DNA of 64,000 nt from Rotaria macrura (Eukaryota; Rotifera; Eurotatoria; Philodinida; Philodinidae). The stretch covers positions 62,001-126,000 of the forward strand of contig OENT01000220.1 in assembly GCA_900239685.1 (NCBI GenBank), read 5' to 3'. Made by a program: the position numbers and the translations under genes. Under the pieces are notes generated by a model. It was not told the origin of the DNA, ran no database searches, and worked only from the letters and a program-made list of their open reading frames with translations. Of this stretch, positions 1-11,561 are shown piece after piece (the stretch's first letter is position 1; the number at the start of each line of letters is the position of its first letter).

Positions 1-258
1 TAACTGTCAGGATTATCCAAGGTCGTTTAATATACGATAGACCTGTACAAGGTTATAAGTGAAATATGTTCACACAAGTTGGCTTATTGTGCTTCTTTGT
101 TGCTCCCGTTGGTTCAGTTACGATTCTAAAATTGTTTTTCTCGTCAACATCGTATTTAAAATTTGTCATCGAAGAAGTTAGCTTGAATTCATTTCTAAAG
201 ACTGACAGAAATCTGAAATCAACGAAAACTTTTGTATTTTAGTTCTGCTTCTATGAAT

Positions 259-270
259 TTTATTTTTATT
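259..270 (-). terminator. Polyadenylation signals of the nitrate transporter gene
   Basis: Two back-to-back AATAAA hexamers on the minus strand (TTTATTTTTATT on the plus strand), about 30-40 nt past the stop codon. Confidence 0.6.
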
Positions 271-301
271 GTCGAACTATAGTTCCGTCGTGTTCATCAA
301 A

Positions 302-1840
302 TCAAATTGGTATGCACGAAACGGCAATATTCGTTCCTAGACAGAAGAGGCCAATAATCCACAGAGCATGTTGATAATCGTTGGCAACTAGTAGGAAAAC
401 TACGCTGAATAAAATTCCACCGACATTCCCACATGCTCCACTTACACCAGAGACAATACCAGTAAAGTTCGGATGAATAGCAGGAACCAAAGAAAAAATG
501 GCTCCGTTCGCAGCTTCCATAAATATTGCCAGACCTGTCATTGCCACAATCAAAGAATAGATCTTCAACTTTGCATACCCAATCCAAACGAAGAACACTC
601 CTTGAATTATTCCGAGGAAGATCAGCCACCATTTTTTTGCACTGAGCCCATTATATCTATAGAGTATGTCAGAAATGTATCCTCCCAATGGTCTCGTAAC
701 AATATTTAAAAGGCCAAAGACAGCAGCCCAGTTTCCAGCCATTTGTGAACTCCAAATTAAACCATCTTGAAGTTTTGTGGTTTTAATATAAAAATCAGAT
801 ATAATACCTTCAACAGCAAGTTCAGAACCAAATGAACACAAATAAGGAAGTGCAACCAGTAGGATTCGTGTTGAAAAAATAACTTTCAAAAAATCTCGAC
901 ATGTTGGAGTTCGAGGGAGTTCGTCATTGGCCACAATGATGCCAATATAAACTGGCTTATTAGTCATATCAGGTGCATCAGCTATGACGGTACCATCTAA
1001 TTCAGAATTAAAGGCCGTGCTGTTATCGTGTAAGTGAATAGACCCTTCAACCATTCTAATACATTCGGCATGATTTTTTGGATGCACAACTCCATCGAGA
1101 GTTTGCGCATATTTTTGTGTGATGTCTCGATTCCGTCTTTGGCTGGCCCATGATCCATTAGGAGTATCGTGTCCAAATAGAAGAGTGGCGACAGCAACAG
1201 AAATGATCACGACTAGTGGACACATAGGGAAAGCGATTCTCCATGCCCAATATTGGCTAACACCATGGTGATTCATCAACCAAGACACGATTGCTGGCAT
1301 GAGGAAAAATGTAACACCACCTCCTGCATTGCCCCATCCTGCAGTTAAAGCATTTGCTAATCCAATAATATTTTTATCGAAGAACAGACTTGTCCACGCT
1401 TGACACGGAACGAAAGTTCCTCCTAGAATACCAACGAAGAATCGTATTGCGATCAACTGAGAAGCATTTTTGATCAATGGAGTTAAAGCAGTAGGGATGG
1501 CTCCGACAAGGAGACATGCGACCATGATATATCGAGGACCATATCTATCACAAAGAGGACCGACAATAAAGCGTACAAGTAAAGTTGCCAGGAGTCCTAC
1601 TATATTCGAATGTAAAATATCTGAATCAGTCAGTTGAAGATCGTCTTGAATAACACCGTGAATAAGAGGTGGAAAAGCAAACCATGATAGAAATGCAACA
1701 AAAAATCCGATCCAAGACAGATGAAATGTTCTGCCGTATTTATCGACGATGTTCAGAATCGGAAGGGAACGAGATTTTCGATTGAGTGGATTAACATCCG
1801 CATGAACAAGACTTGGAATGAAATTCATATGGCTAACCAT
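302..1840 (-). CDS. NRT2/CrnA-type high-affinity nitrate transporter (MFS, NNP family)
   Basis: Predicted 512-residue plasma-membrane nitrate (or nitrite)/proton symporter of the nitrate-nitrite porter branch of the major facilitator superfamily, with about 12 membrane segments. Visible hallmarks are the nitrate signature GWGNAGGG (residues about 168-175), a second glycine-rich motif SGACGNVGG (about 467-475), and the two substrate-binding arginines expected in helix 2 (R90, in LLVRFIVGPLCDRYG) and helix 8 (R383, in VTRPLGGY). The N-terminal stretch SLPILNIVDKYGRTFHLSW and the roughly 90-residue hydrophilic loop between helices 6 and 7 (about 228-320) match the fungal CrnA layout rather than bacterial NarK. 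The ATG at 1840 is chosen because the frame further upstream has only a TTG, and a good acceptor (TTCACTTATAG) ends at 1866. There is no intron. Animals normally lack nitrate assimilation, so I infer horizontal acquisition. No nitrate or nitrite reductase is in the window. Family call is very secure; substrate is by family. Confidence 0.93.
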   Translation of the reverse strand: MVSHMNFIPSLVHADVNPLNRKSRSLPILNIVDKYGRTFHLSWIGFFVAFLSWFAFPPLIHGVIQDDLQLTDSDILHSNIVGLLATLLVRFIVGPLCDRYGPRYIMVACLLVGAIPTALTPLIKNASQLIAIRFFVGILGGTFVPCQAWTSLFFDKNIIGLANALTAGWGNAGGGVTFFLMPAIVSWLMNHHGVSQYWAWRIAFPMCPLVVIISVAVATLLFGHDTPNGSWASQRRNRDITQKYAQTLDGVVHPKNHAECIRMVEGSIHLHDNSTAFNSELDGTVIADAPDMTNKPVYIGIIVANDELPRTPTCRDFLKVIFSTRILLVALPYLCSFGSELAVEGIISDFYIKTTKLQDGLIWSSQMAGNWAAVFGLLNIVTRPLGGYISDILYRYNGLSAKKWWLIFLGIIQGVFFVWIGYAKLKIYSLIVAMTGLAIFMEAANGAIFSLVPAIHPNFTGIVSGVSGACGNVGGILFSVVFLLVANDYQHALWIIGLFCLGTNIAVSCIPI

Positions 1841-1920
1841 GATCAGATACTTCAAAGGAATAGATCTATAAGTGAATAAGAATTGCTTTTCGTGATCTAA
1901 ATATTTAGTATTTTTCAAAA

Positions 1921-3973
1921 TCTGCCATCGACATCGATAACCTTTCTGTATTGGTGAGTTCTTTACTCACAGACTCAAGTATTTGAGAGTGAAGGATGGA
2001 TCAAGTACGAACTTTCAAGTACGCTTTTCTAAATAAGTACTGTACGATGAACTTTAGTATTTTACATGCAACGATGCAAGCGAGACTCAATACTAGTGAC
2101 ATGTGCAACCAAATGATTCTATTCAGGATGTGGATGGGCGTGGGGCCCACACCCTAGTTATTTATACATGCGACAAAAACATTGGCTGTTGATAGAAGAA
2201 ACTATTGATTTCCTCTCTGTGTTGCTGTGACCAATTCAAGATAATCAATACCATGAAAATGCAAAGATATAATACTTTTTAGCGAAATGAGAGCTGTGGT
2301 CACTTTGGATTCAAGATGCTAATACTATATTAACCGTTTATTTTTACTGTAGATCATCACTAGTTGCACGAAACTATTTGTAAAACAAGAGGTCATGTTT
2401 CAATACATCTCTCAATCATAAATGATCTATGATTATTTGAGAGTATCTTCTAGTTTTCTTCATCATCGTTGCATATTGATCAAAGTAAAAGTCAGAATCA
2501 ATTCAATTGAATGCATAAGAGATGCAAACGAAGAATTCTAATTGCGAGTCTATTCGACAAGTGTTGCTCGAATTGAGCGAATTTCGAAAAAAACGATTTT
2601 TCATTGATGTGAAATTCGTACGTGTGCAACCGGTGTCGTTAGAAACGTATCTGAGTTATTCAAGATCAATATACTGAAATGCAGTCGATGATATTCGTCA
2701 TTTTAGAAATCAATGAATAATTATCAACTTACGTTTGTTGCTGCAGTAATAATGTGTTCTTATTGACATATCATATCATGAGACATCTTGTGTGTTATTG
2801 GACCATGCAGCTCTCTCTCTCTCTCTTATTAATGTTGGAAAATATAGATTACAATCTGTTTGCATCATTAAGTTTGTCGTTAATTTGTTTAATTCAAGGA
2901 CGTTTATTCATACTCTTAGTGAATGTAAAATGTTTTCTATTGACGACGATCGCATAGATATAATCTCCGCATGAAGTATGCATACGCAAATCTAACATAA
3001 AATAAACAAACAGCAATGTTTGCATTATTTTGTAGGCTAGAAAATTTCAAGTGATACAGCAAAAATATTTCTCTGTCATTATTTTGTCATTAAACAATCG
3101 TTTGAGAAAGAACTTCTAGAAAATATTTGAATATCTTTACAATTTTATTGGACAAACTAGTAGATCATAGAAAACTTTTCACTATTGTGAATGATGCGAA
3201 TTAAATTCGAATACACGAAGTTAACGATATAGCATAACTAAAGTACGTTCGTTCATAACTGCTCTATGAAAGCAGCTTGTAATAAATATGATTTTATTTT
3301 GAATAGAAATGAATTTCAAAATAGCACAGAAAGTTTTTCTGTCTAGCTCGAGTCTCGACTGAGTAGCGAAAATCATTCTTTCCTGCTAATTCAATTGCCT
3401 GAAGGTTTCAAACGAAACGAATCAATCTAGAACCCTCGACATCAAGCAAATCTAAGTAGGAAAGAAAATCATCTCCACACTAAACATGATAGACAATATT
3501 AATGCATCCATGAAAAACTCTACTTGCACAGTAATTATTTGAGCTTTGTTTCGTTGGAATAATATACTAATTATGGTATGAAGAGTGTTCCTTGAACGGA
3601 CTGGTCCAATACACTTGCCTATATTGAAAGTTCCTATTGGCCTCATAGAGCACTACTTCATCCATGAAAAAGAAAATACTCCTATCGTCAATTCTTCTCA
3701 ATAGAATATACTAATATTAATAATGTATCAACCCATCTATTCAATATAAGTCGTCTACTGTCCGCTGGAAACAAAGCGCCTGCAATACTGATTGTTCACC
3801 TTTTCAGGCATCAAATCTAGATGGATCGTTATAGAAATTAGAATTGTCTTTGATGCTTGAGAAAAATTTGATTCTTTTTTAAAAGGTCGCCAAGTGATCT
3901 GATGCCTTGGGGAAAAAATTTCTTTTTCCTGTCAATCAACATAGACTAAATTAGTTTTGCAAATATTGTCGAC
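1921..3973. other. Gene-free stretch
   Basis: No convincing coding sequence. It contains a (CT)8 microsatellite at 2811-2826 and a short GC-rich palindromic patch near 2130-2155 (GTGGGGCCCAC). The remaining short open frames have no family resemblance. Confidence 0.5.
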
Positions 3974-3979
3974 TTTATT
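3974..3979 (-). terminator. Polyadenylation signal of the SDR gene
   Basis: AATAAA on the minus strand, about 50 nt beyond the stop codon of the dehydrogenase gene. Confidence 0.55.
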
Positions 3980-4027
3980 TGACGAAAAACAAACTTTCGA
4001 ATAAAAAATGGATATGAATGTGAGCAT

Positions 4028-4999
4028 CTAGCTGGAAATTTGATGGCTCACACCACTGGGAATAAAATTTATAGCTCTGGCCAACAACATGTCGCTAAAC
4101 CAAGCAGGGGACAGATATAGAATATAGAAAATAATTTTGACTTGCCAACCTGGCCTATAATGAATACGAGGTGTGGCATTGATCAGTCCATCCTTAATAG
4201 CTCGTACAACTCTCGAAGGGTTATCAGCGTAGATCATGAATGGACTCTTGACCGCAGTATCGATCACACCATTCAAGTAGTTGATGCCCCAGCGCTCTTG
4301 AACATCGTTGGGAAGTCCACTCCATACATTTCTCAAAGTCTCTTCGTAACCCTCCATCATAGATGTTCGCAAGGCACCTGGTTCAATCGTGCTGACACGT
4401 AGTTTCCATGGAGCCATCTCACGACGAAGACAGTCTGAGAAAGATTTCATCGCATATTTTGATGCTGAATATGCAGAAGTATTGGGGAAAGTGAAGAAAC
4501 CAGCGGCAGATACTACATTGACCACACGTGAGTCACACTTAGTGATCAGTAAGGGCAGAAATTTCTTTGTCATAGCGACATGTCCAAAGAAATTGACATC
4601 CATGAGTTTACGCATCGTTTTCATCGAAGTCCAATCGATACAACCGTGTGTAAGAATACCCGCATTGTTGACTAGTCCATGCAGAGTGTTCGTTTTTTCT
4701 TTCACTAAATTATGCGCCGCCTCAATATCTTCTTGTTTAGTGATGTCTAGACGAAAGACAGTCGCTTTAGATGATAACTTGTTTTTCAATAACGTAACAT
4801 TGTCAGAAATGAGTACACCGGCGAGCACATTGAAACCGAACTGATCAAGTTCAATTGCTAATGCATGGCCAATGCCAGTGTCCGAGCCACTAATGAGGAC
4901 GTACATATCCTTCGGATCGATTCCATGTGACGACGCAATACGCTGATATAGAAGGTAAGCCAAATAAAATAAAACGACGAAGATGATGAAAAAGAACAT
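4028..4999 (-). CDS. Membrane-anchored short-chain dehydrogenase/reductase (retinol / 17-beta-HSD6 / BDH1-like, SDR9C type)
   Basis: A 323-residue NAD(P)-dependent oxidoreductase. Residues 2-17 form a hydrophobic membrane anchor. The cofactor motif is SGSDTGIG (37-44), the structural motif NNAG is at 111-114, the catalytic serine is probably S164 (NVVSAAGF), and the active-site Y177-x3-K181 lies in SAYSASK. The variant spelling of the glycine motif (G-S-D-T-G-I-G), the sequence LDQFGFNVLAG, and the C-terminal tail ending in a hydrophobic YLSPAWFSDMLLA segment are typical of retinol dehydrogenases and 17-beta-hydroxysteroid dehydrogenase 6, with length as expected. Substrate (retinoid, steroid or hydroxybutyrate) cannot be told from sequence. 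The gene has no intron. A splice-acceptor AG ends at 5006, only 6 nt upstream of the ATG, suggesting a trans-spliced leader. It lies on the same strand as the nitrate transporter, but a 2-kb gap argues against a shared transcript. Confidence 0.92.
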   Translation of the reverse strand: MFFFIIFVVLFYLAYLLYQRIASSHGIDPKDMYVLISGSDTGIGHALAIELDQFGFNVLAGVLISDNVTLLKNKLSSKATVFRLDITKQEDIEAAHNLVKEKTNTLHGLVNNAGILTHGCIDWTSMKTMRKLMDVNFFGHVAMTKKFLPLLITKCDSRVVNVVSAAGFFTFPNTSAYSASKYAMKSFSDCLRREMAPWKLRVSTIEPGALRTSMMEGYEETLRNVWSGLPNDVQERWGINYLNGVIDTAVKSPFMIYADNPSRVVRAIKDGLINATPRIHYRPGWQVKIIFYILYLSPAWFSDMLLARAINFIPSGVSHQISS

Positions 5000-5007
5000 G
5001 ATAATCT

Positions 5008-8000
5008 ATTAATGAGAATTCAATCATGAGAGAGATCCCTTTTCTTTCTTAGCCAATTGCAACATCTGGCCAGCGGATGTTGCTTCAGCTTTAAATTGAT
5101 GGAATGAATCACTGCTTCATACTTGATATGCATAAAATATCGTTTGAGTCCTTGATATTCCATATTAAAGAATATTACTTAACACATCATATCAAGTTCA
5201 AGCGTCTCTTTTTAATAGTTACCCGATTAAAACTTATGCTGAAGCGATCGATAGTCAATAGATTACTTCAACTTTTCGTCTATCGCAGCACCTCAAAAAT
5301 GATCATGTTCAAGTTCATCGAGAAGTCTACAAAGATTCTGCTTTGAATAGCCAGAAAAACTATTACGTTTTCTTCCTTGAAAAATGTTCAACAGTTTCAA
5401 ACAATATTATAGTAATCATCGTCGAATAAAGCTACTTTAAATCAGTTTTCATTTAGTTACTCTATCAAATTGTAAACGATTCTTTTCAAGAAGTCTTACT
5501 TGAATACAATCCAGCTTTTTAGTCGTAGTATTGCTTCCCAGACTCGTACAAGATGTTAGTCTTGTTCCTAGATAATCGTTTGAGCTTAGTTTATCAAATT
5601 AAGGTGTTGTCGCTGCCGCACACGGAAGACGACACGTATCCACGATTTGACTTCTCTTATCATCCGATTGCCCTTTCAATATCCGTAGATCCTCTATGAT
5701 GTGTGATAATAAAAACAAGCCGCATTATCTTTAGACAGTGAAAACAACAGAAAATGAAGTCATCATGAGATGTAAAAGAGACCATATCTGGTCTATGGAG
5801 TACTGGTTTATCCCAGGGAGAATTAATATAGGCAAGACATAAAATTTCAATCACTACAAAACACGCGTAGAATAGTCTCAATTACTTTGAAAAAACTTCA
5901 CATAGAACTTTTCAAATAGAACATTCATCAGAAGAATGCCAGGGGTAAACTGTGTCAAGTTTTATCCTATTCGACGAGTTTTCGTTCGTTTCACTAGATT
6001 CTATCTAAGAACTTTCAAAGGATATTCGACTCCACGACGAATAGACCTTCTTATAAGAAACTTCACATTTGCTGAAACCGACACGATTCGTCTGTGTGTC
6101 ATATGGCTTATGAACATGTTCGATCAATTTTTCAAAAATCTTGCTATATAGTTTCATGAAACTTTTGTGTTATCTTAAAAGATATTTACAAACTACTTCT
6201 TTGAAAACAATCACATTGAAATATTAAAAAGTCCATCGGAAACTAATGGCACTTTCGACGCCACAATAGACTTCTATGAAGGTTATGTAGAGAGAAACAC
6301 GCGCCCTGCGTACTAGAGACACATATAAGAATACGTTTTAAGTTTTCGAATAAGTTTGTCGACAGAAACAAGAATTTTGAAGCTTTCAAAAGTCGAAATT
6401 AGTTCTTTGAGGAAAACAAAACTACTTTACAAATGCCTATGTAATGTACTGGCTGAAATCAGCTAAATCTTCGTAGATCTCAAAAACGAATGCTGAATAT
6501 CTGGCGAGTAATTGGCAGCCGGAATCTTATACGGGGCTATACTCTCTCCTATTGAAGTGTTTTATCTAACAACACTCAAACACATGTAGATGACACTCGC
6601 ATCATAAACACTACGTACGATTTAATTGCTTTAGCTACTGACAAAGTCTTCTTGTTTATTTTAGATTTGGTTTTTCGATACAAAATCTGTGTCCTATCTC
6701 ACGTAAATATACTGAGCACATTAGTCTTTGCGTGAATTCGCTTTCTAAATATTTTCTGAACAGGTTAATCCGGTGAAGAGTCTTAGAAAACGTTTTAGAT
6801 ATTTTCAAAGGAAGAATTCACCATCGTATGATCACAAATATCGTGAAAGAAACCCTTCCTACTGAGCTAAGTTTTGTTTTATTCATGAAGATAATTTCCA
6901 GTGTCGAAAATTGACGAATGCAAAACGAAGAAAGATTCCGAATTTTCTTACAAACTCGAATAGGCTAAGAAGCCCTATAGGTAACTTTGCTGTGTAGTAT
7001 TTTATTCTCCGAAGATTCTATTAAACGTCAATAATGAGAAAGTTGAATTCGAAAGACGAAAACAATCTGGCACGGTTTTGAAGTTTGAAGAATGGTATTA
7101 TTTGACATGACAGCAAATATTTTCTAATGTACTTCCTTCTATGATGGCTATTTTTGATTATTTTACAGGAACACAGCCAGCGCCGTATTAATGAACATCA
7201 GAGATATGATAACTTTAGACTAGCGTCGATTGCAGCTTGCTGTACTTCTTCTACATAGTTGAACGCACAAGTATCGAGAGTTGCATTGAACCATTACTTA
7301 GTTACCGTCGTCGGTCACTGAATATTTTTCATTCAAAAATTGATCAACATTGTCACTCATAGCTGAAATTTGGGTCCCTAGATCTGCTTTCAGTGACAAG
7401 TAGAAAGTCCAAGTGCCACTCTCTGTGACAACAGCAAGGAGGATAAAGCGTATTTCTATCTATTTCTGTATTTCTGAAATACGTAGAAATACGTGGAAAT
7501 ATTTAGAAATACATAGAAATACGGAAATACGCTTTCCCCCTTGCTTTATCGTGTCTTTCTAATGATATGAAAAAACATGAACAAGAAGTTGCAATTCATA
7601 CTTTACAGCTAGTCGTAGTCAGACTTTTGGAGGTGTCGAGAAATAGAAGGTTCTCAGCTCGAAATTTTTCCAAGAGCCTCGGAGACTATAACGGAATCAC
7701 GGATTCTTACTGATTTTACGAGAATACTTAGATTTCTTAGTCTAAAAATCAATGTGAAAGTATAATTAGTACCAAATCGAATAATTCGCTCTATCAACGG
7801 TGAGGATAGTGTTGATGCATATCTGTTTTCATAATATAAGTTTCAAGTCTTCTTACTTTCTGTTGCAGATATTGATTACTGTTGATTGATCAATCTGCGA
7901 TCATTCAATTTTATATGATATCAAATCAAATTCTCTTACTCGTCCGCCGACTGTATCTAGAGAGAAAAATCATCGTGCATATTAGATCGAATCAGATGGT

Positions 8001-10607
8001 CTTGACGTTGGAGAACTGTTGATATTTCTCAGTTTTTAAATTTGATGACGCAACGATACAAGAAAAATGTAAACTTATTGACTGCATGACAAAGGAAATC
8101 AAACAGCGTTTGAACATGGACCAACAACCAGAGATGTTTGCACGAGTAACACTTATTCGTAAAGAATAATCAGTTTTGTTAAGAATAATTCTGCGTGACT
8201 AAATGTTTGAAGAAGTTGACATCTATAACTGTTACATCATTTTTGCTAAAATAGAATCCGCACTCGTCGACACGACATTAATTGAATTATTCGAAATCCC
8301 GTCGAAAGTTTCAGTGTTAACTCTATAACGAAGTCAGAAATTTTATTAGTATACTCTTCTATGAAAAACACTGAATTGCTATTTTTTTTCAAGGTTTTGT
8401 ACACCGCCGAGTATTGATATTGAGTAGCTTACAAAGTTGTTTTTCTAATAAGAAAAGTATCGAGGAAAAAATAGAAATAGGCATCTATATTTACAAATAG
8501 ATATGTATACACGAATCGTGATCCAATGATGTATCGACGGAAAAGACCGAGTGAATATTCAAGAAATTCGGCATGAAAGAGCTCTAGAACACGTGTCTTC
8601 GTTTGGACCGGTGGATAAATCTACTTCTGTTTGCTTGGCATTTTATTTACCTAGAAAATGTGCCTATCTTTCACCACTTAACAAATATGCCTTTTAGTTA
8701 TCAGCTAAACATTTGGCTTGTCCTTCGCTGCACTTTCACTCTTTTATCAGTTGAAAAGTATCCGTAAAAGTGCAAAGTCGGAGCAAGTATATCATGACGA
8801 TTGGCTACCCTGTTACCAAATGAAATATATTTCCATAGATATTGCAGTGATGATGCTGCATTGTTTGCTTAAAATGAAAGCACAGCTTCATCTACTAATC
8901 ATCACCGTGATTCTTGTTATTAATTAAGTTTATAGTTAGTAGTATCCGTTGACTATTTACGGCAAACTTAATTGAATTTTACTATCACGGTACCTTTCGG
9001 TGACTTTAGTTGTGCGAATCGATACCAATGAGATCAGTGGATCTCCTGTGCATTATCTATAAGTAGTACGAAGGAACTTGATGTGATCGACTGAGATGTC
9101 AACCGATTGCTGTTTCAATGTGTCAATCTAAATCTTCGATGGTTCCATAGAAAAATATTCTAGATTTTTCGAACCTTTGGTTCATCGAAATACGACGATT
9201 GAACTACATTCGATCTGGAATATCGATCATCATCGAACAAGAATCTACTCGAAGCGGTGCAGCCGCCAATCGACGTTTGAGAAAATTTGAAAAATTACTT
9301 GCCCTCTATATGAATTATACTGGGGTCAACCGTAACTAGCAGATAGAGACAATATTGATCGTTCCATGAACAACACATAACACTGACATCACCTCGGCGA
9401 ATAGCTAAGCCACATTTATGAACTGCTCTTCTTCTATCGAAAAATCACTTCTTTGTATCGAAGAAAATTGTCCTATGAGCATCCTTAAATTCATCCCTTA
9501 CTTAGAAAATAATTCGAAAAATGTCCCTTTTTTACAGAAAGAAACTCGTAGAGCGCGGTTAATTAATCATAGTAAACTTCCCAAAAAGTAAACCTGTTGT
9601 TGATCAGCAAAAGCCTTATTTTTTTCGTGGTTCAAGAATGAAATTCATGATAGTCAAGGAACATTTTTTTCATTTGTTAACTAGATTAATTGTGTCTCAT
9701 TTTCTAAAACATTTTAAGCTGCTAATGTTTAGTCTTCCGACTGATCTGACGTAGAAGAAATCATATTTCTGAATGTGTTTCATTAAAAACAGAAAGTGAA
9801 TGATTGCAATTATGCTGAATGCAAATGAAATTCGTATCGAGTGAACGTTAAAAATGAATGTATGCACTGATATTGCTTGATTGTGAAAAGATATTATAAC
9901 ATATTCAGTAGATCTTGATGAAGAGTTCACGAATATTCGTTGTCGTGATCATTGATCAATAGAGAATCAGTTCGGGTGTGGATGTAGCGGGTGTATAATT
10001 GTGGTTGCGAGTGGTGCGGTGGCTGTGGGATGATCTTCACTTTGCTCATATGTTCACCTATGGTCCACACCCAAGCCCTCCCTGAGTTCAGATTACGAAC
10101 TATTTGCTTACTCTCATTCAACAAGTATGACACACCCACTGGCTAGCGACAAAGTACAATGCGTGGAACCAAATTACTTTTGAGAATAAAACTTTGATGC
10201 AGGATAAACGATGGAAGTGTCTATCAACGCGGATACAGGAATGGAAGCATGTATGAGTAGATGACGTTCTTTTCTGAAACAATATGAGCTATAGCAATTT
10301 AGCATTGTCGACAATGAATGACACTATTTCGAGGTACTAAAGAGGAAAGCTAGAAATAGAGGCAATGAGTCCATAGAAAAAGAAACATCCAGAAGTATCG
10401 TGAACTGTCACGGCAAGACTCCTTCGATTGAATTGAACAATAGTCTCTTCAAGCAAAAGGATATACTTTTCGAAACAACGAGAAATCAAAAATAAAAACC
10501 TATGGATTTATGGCGACTGCGTGTTCGGGAAAAGATACGTGTGAAACAGTGTGTAACTATCGATAATAATAATAATTAAGTCTGAGAAGGGATGAAACAA
10601 AATCTCA
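5008..10607. other. 5.6-kb gene-free stretch
   Basis: I see no gene. Open frames here are short, hydrophobic or AT-driven, and resemble nothing I recognise. The only structured feature is the hairpin repeat at about 7434-7546, listed separately. A GC-richer patch lies at about 9965-10085. Confidence 0.45.
7434..7546. repeat. Imperfect inverted repeat (hairpin) built of GAAATACG-type units
   Basis: The left arm AAAGCGTATTTC (7445-7456) is the exact reverse complement of GAAATACGCTTT (7524-7535). Pairing extends outward imperfectly through AGCAAGGAGGAT (left) against CCCCCTTGCT (right). The intervening 67 bp consist of short degenerate units such as TAGAAATACG that also pair with TATTTCTATC and TATTTCTG near the left arm. 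The stretch could therefore fold into one long hairpin. It looks like a small non-autonomous element or foldback remnant, but no target-site duplication is clear. Confidence 0.6.
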
Positions 10608-10613
10608 TTTATT
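10608..10613 (-). terminator. Polyadenylation signal of the NHL gene
   Basis: AATAAA on the minus strand, about 24 nt beyond the stop codon of the NHL-repeat gene. An (ATA)n microsatellite follows at about 10564-10577. Confidence 0.55.
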
Positions 10614-10636
10614 ATTATTCAATTCGAAACAAGCCA

Positions 10637-11559
10637 TTAGATCAAGTCTTCAACATCAAACCGTTGAACTCGATGGTTCCCATTATCGACGACGTATATG
10701 TTGCCTTCTTGATCGAATGACAAACATTCTGGATAATTCAATTGATTTGCTTCCATTCCAATGCCTTTTCCACCAAACATCAGATTTCCTTCGTCCGAAC
10801 CCCTCTTCCATTGAGATATTTGATTTCTCCTCACTTCTCCAACATAGACAGTGTCAAAACAATCGACGAATAATCCTTGAGGACCGTACAAGCTCGTTAA
10901 CGAAGCGCTCGAACAATTAGCACCGGCTACTACAATTCCGGCGTTGGCACCCTTGATCCACTTCATTACACGATGATTCTGCCAGTCCGACACATAGACA
11001 GAATAATCACGATCAACAAAGATGTAGCCAGGACAGTTGAGTTGATTGAGAGCATTACCTGGCCCATTACCACCTGCCACTAAACTTCCGTTTTTCTCTC
11101 CAACTCGATATCGCCTTATCTCGTGTTTCTGACCATCGGAGATGTACAAACATCTCTGATTATCCATTGCCAATGAAAAACAATCGATATTTTCGATCAT
11201 AATATCTCCACTTGTTGTACCTGTTTCACGAGACCATCGCATCACTCGTCTATTGCCCCGGTCGCATACTATCAGACTATTTGTTTCTTTGTCAACAGTC
11301 ACGTTTGTCGGTTTGTTCAATTGATTAGCTGCACTTCCGCATCCATTACCACCAGCTACCACTTGACCACAGTCTGCATTACGCTTCCATTCCACAACAC
11401 GGTGATTACCTTGCTCAACAATTAGTACAGTTTGATCCTCGCATACGAAGAGACCTCGAGGACTGGAGAGTTGGTTTAATGCAGCGCCTTTTCGGTGACC
11501 ACCTGCGATGGTAACACCGTTCTGTTTCCATCTAGCACGTGGAATAATGCTCAATAGAG
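10637..11559 (-). CDS. NHL-repeat beta-propeller protein (last exon; 5' exon not identified)
   Basis: This exon encodes about 305 residues forming six NHL blades, each with the pattern NQL-x-P-x-GLFVD...VYV-D-x-NHRV-W. Blade signatures include GNHRVVEW, GNRRVMRW, QNHRVMKW and GNHRVQRF, and linkers read VAGGNG. This repeat style, including the leading WKQNGVTIAGG, is characteristic of the very large bdelloid rotifer NHL family. Many members are secreted or membrane-linked and of unknown function; they are probably protein-interaction platforms. No ATG lies at the start of the frame: the first possible start would be TTG. A good acceptor on the minus strand (TTTTCTATCATTGCAG) ends at 11560. The exon should therefore begin at 11559 with a 2-base partial codon, and an upstream exon with the true start must exist. 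I could not locate it. Blade 5 is the most degenerate (EVRRNQISQW). Confidence 0.85.
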
Positions 11560-11561
11560 CT

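Noticed and set aside
4389..4844. 151-codon plus-strand open frame
   Set aside because: It lies antisense to the conserved SDR coding sequence; its composition is explained by the opposite strand.
9965..10085. GC-richer patch with GTGTGGATG and GGCTGTGGGATG, considered as bdelloid telomere-like TGTGGG repeats
   Set aside because: Only isolated single units, not tandem; similar scattered patches (near 2140, 28870 and 30600) are also non-repetitive.
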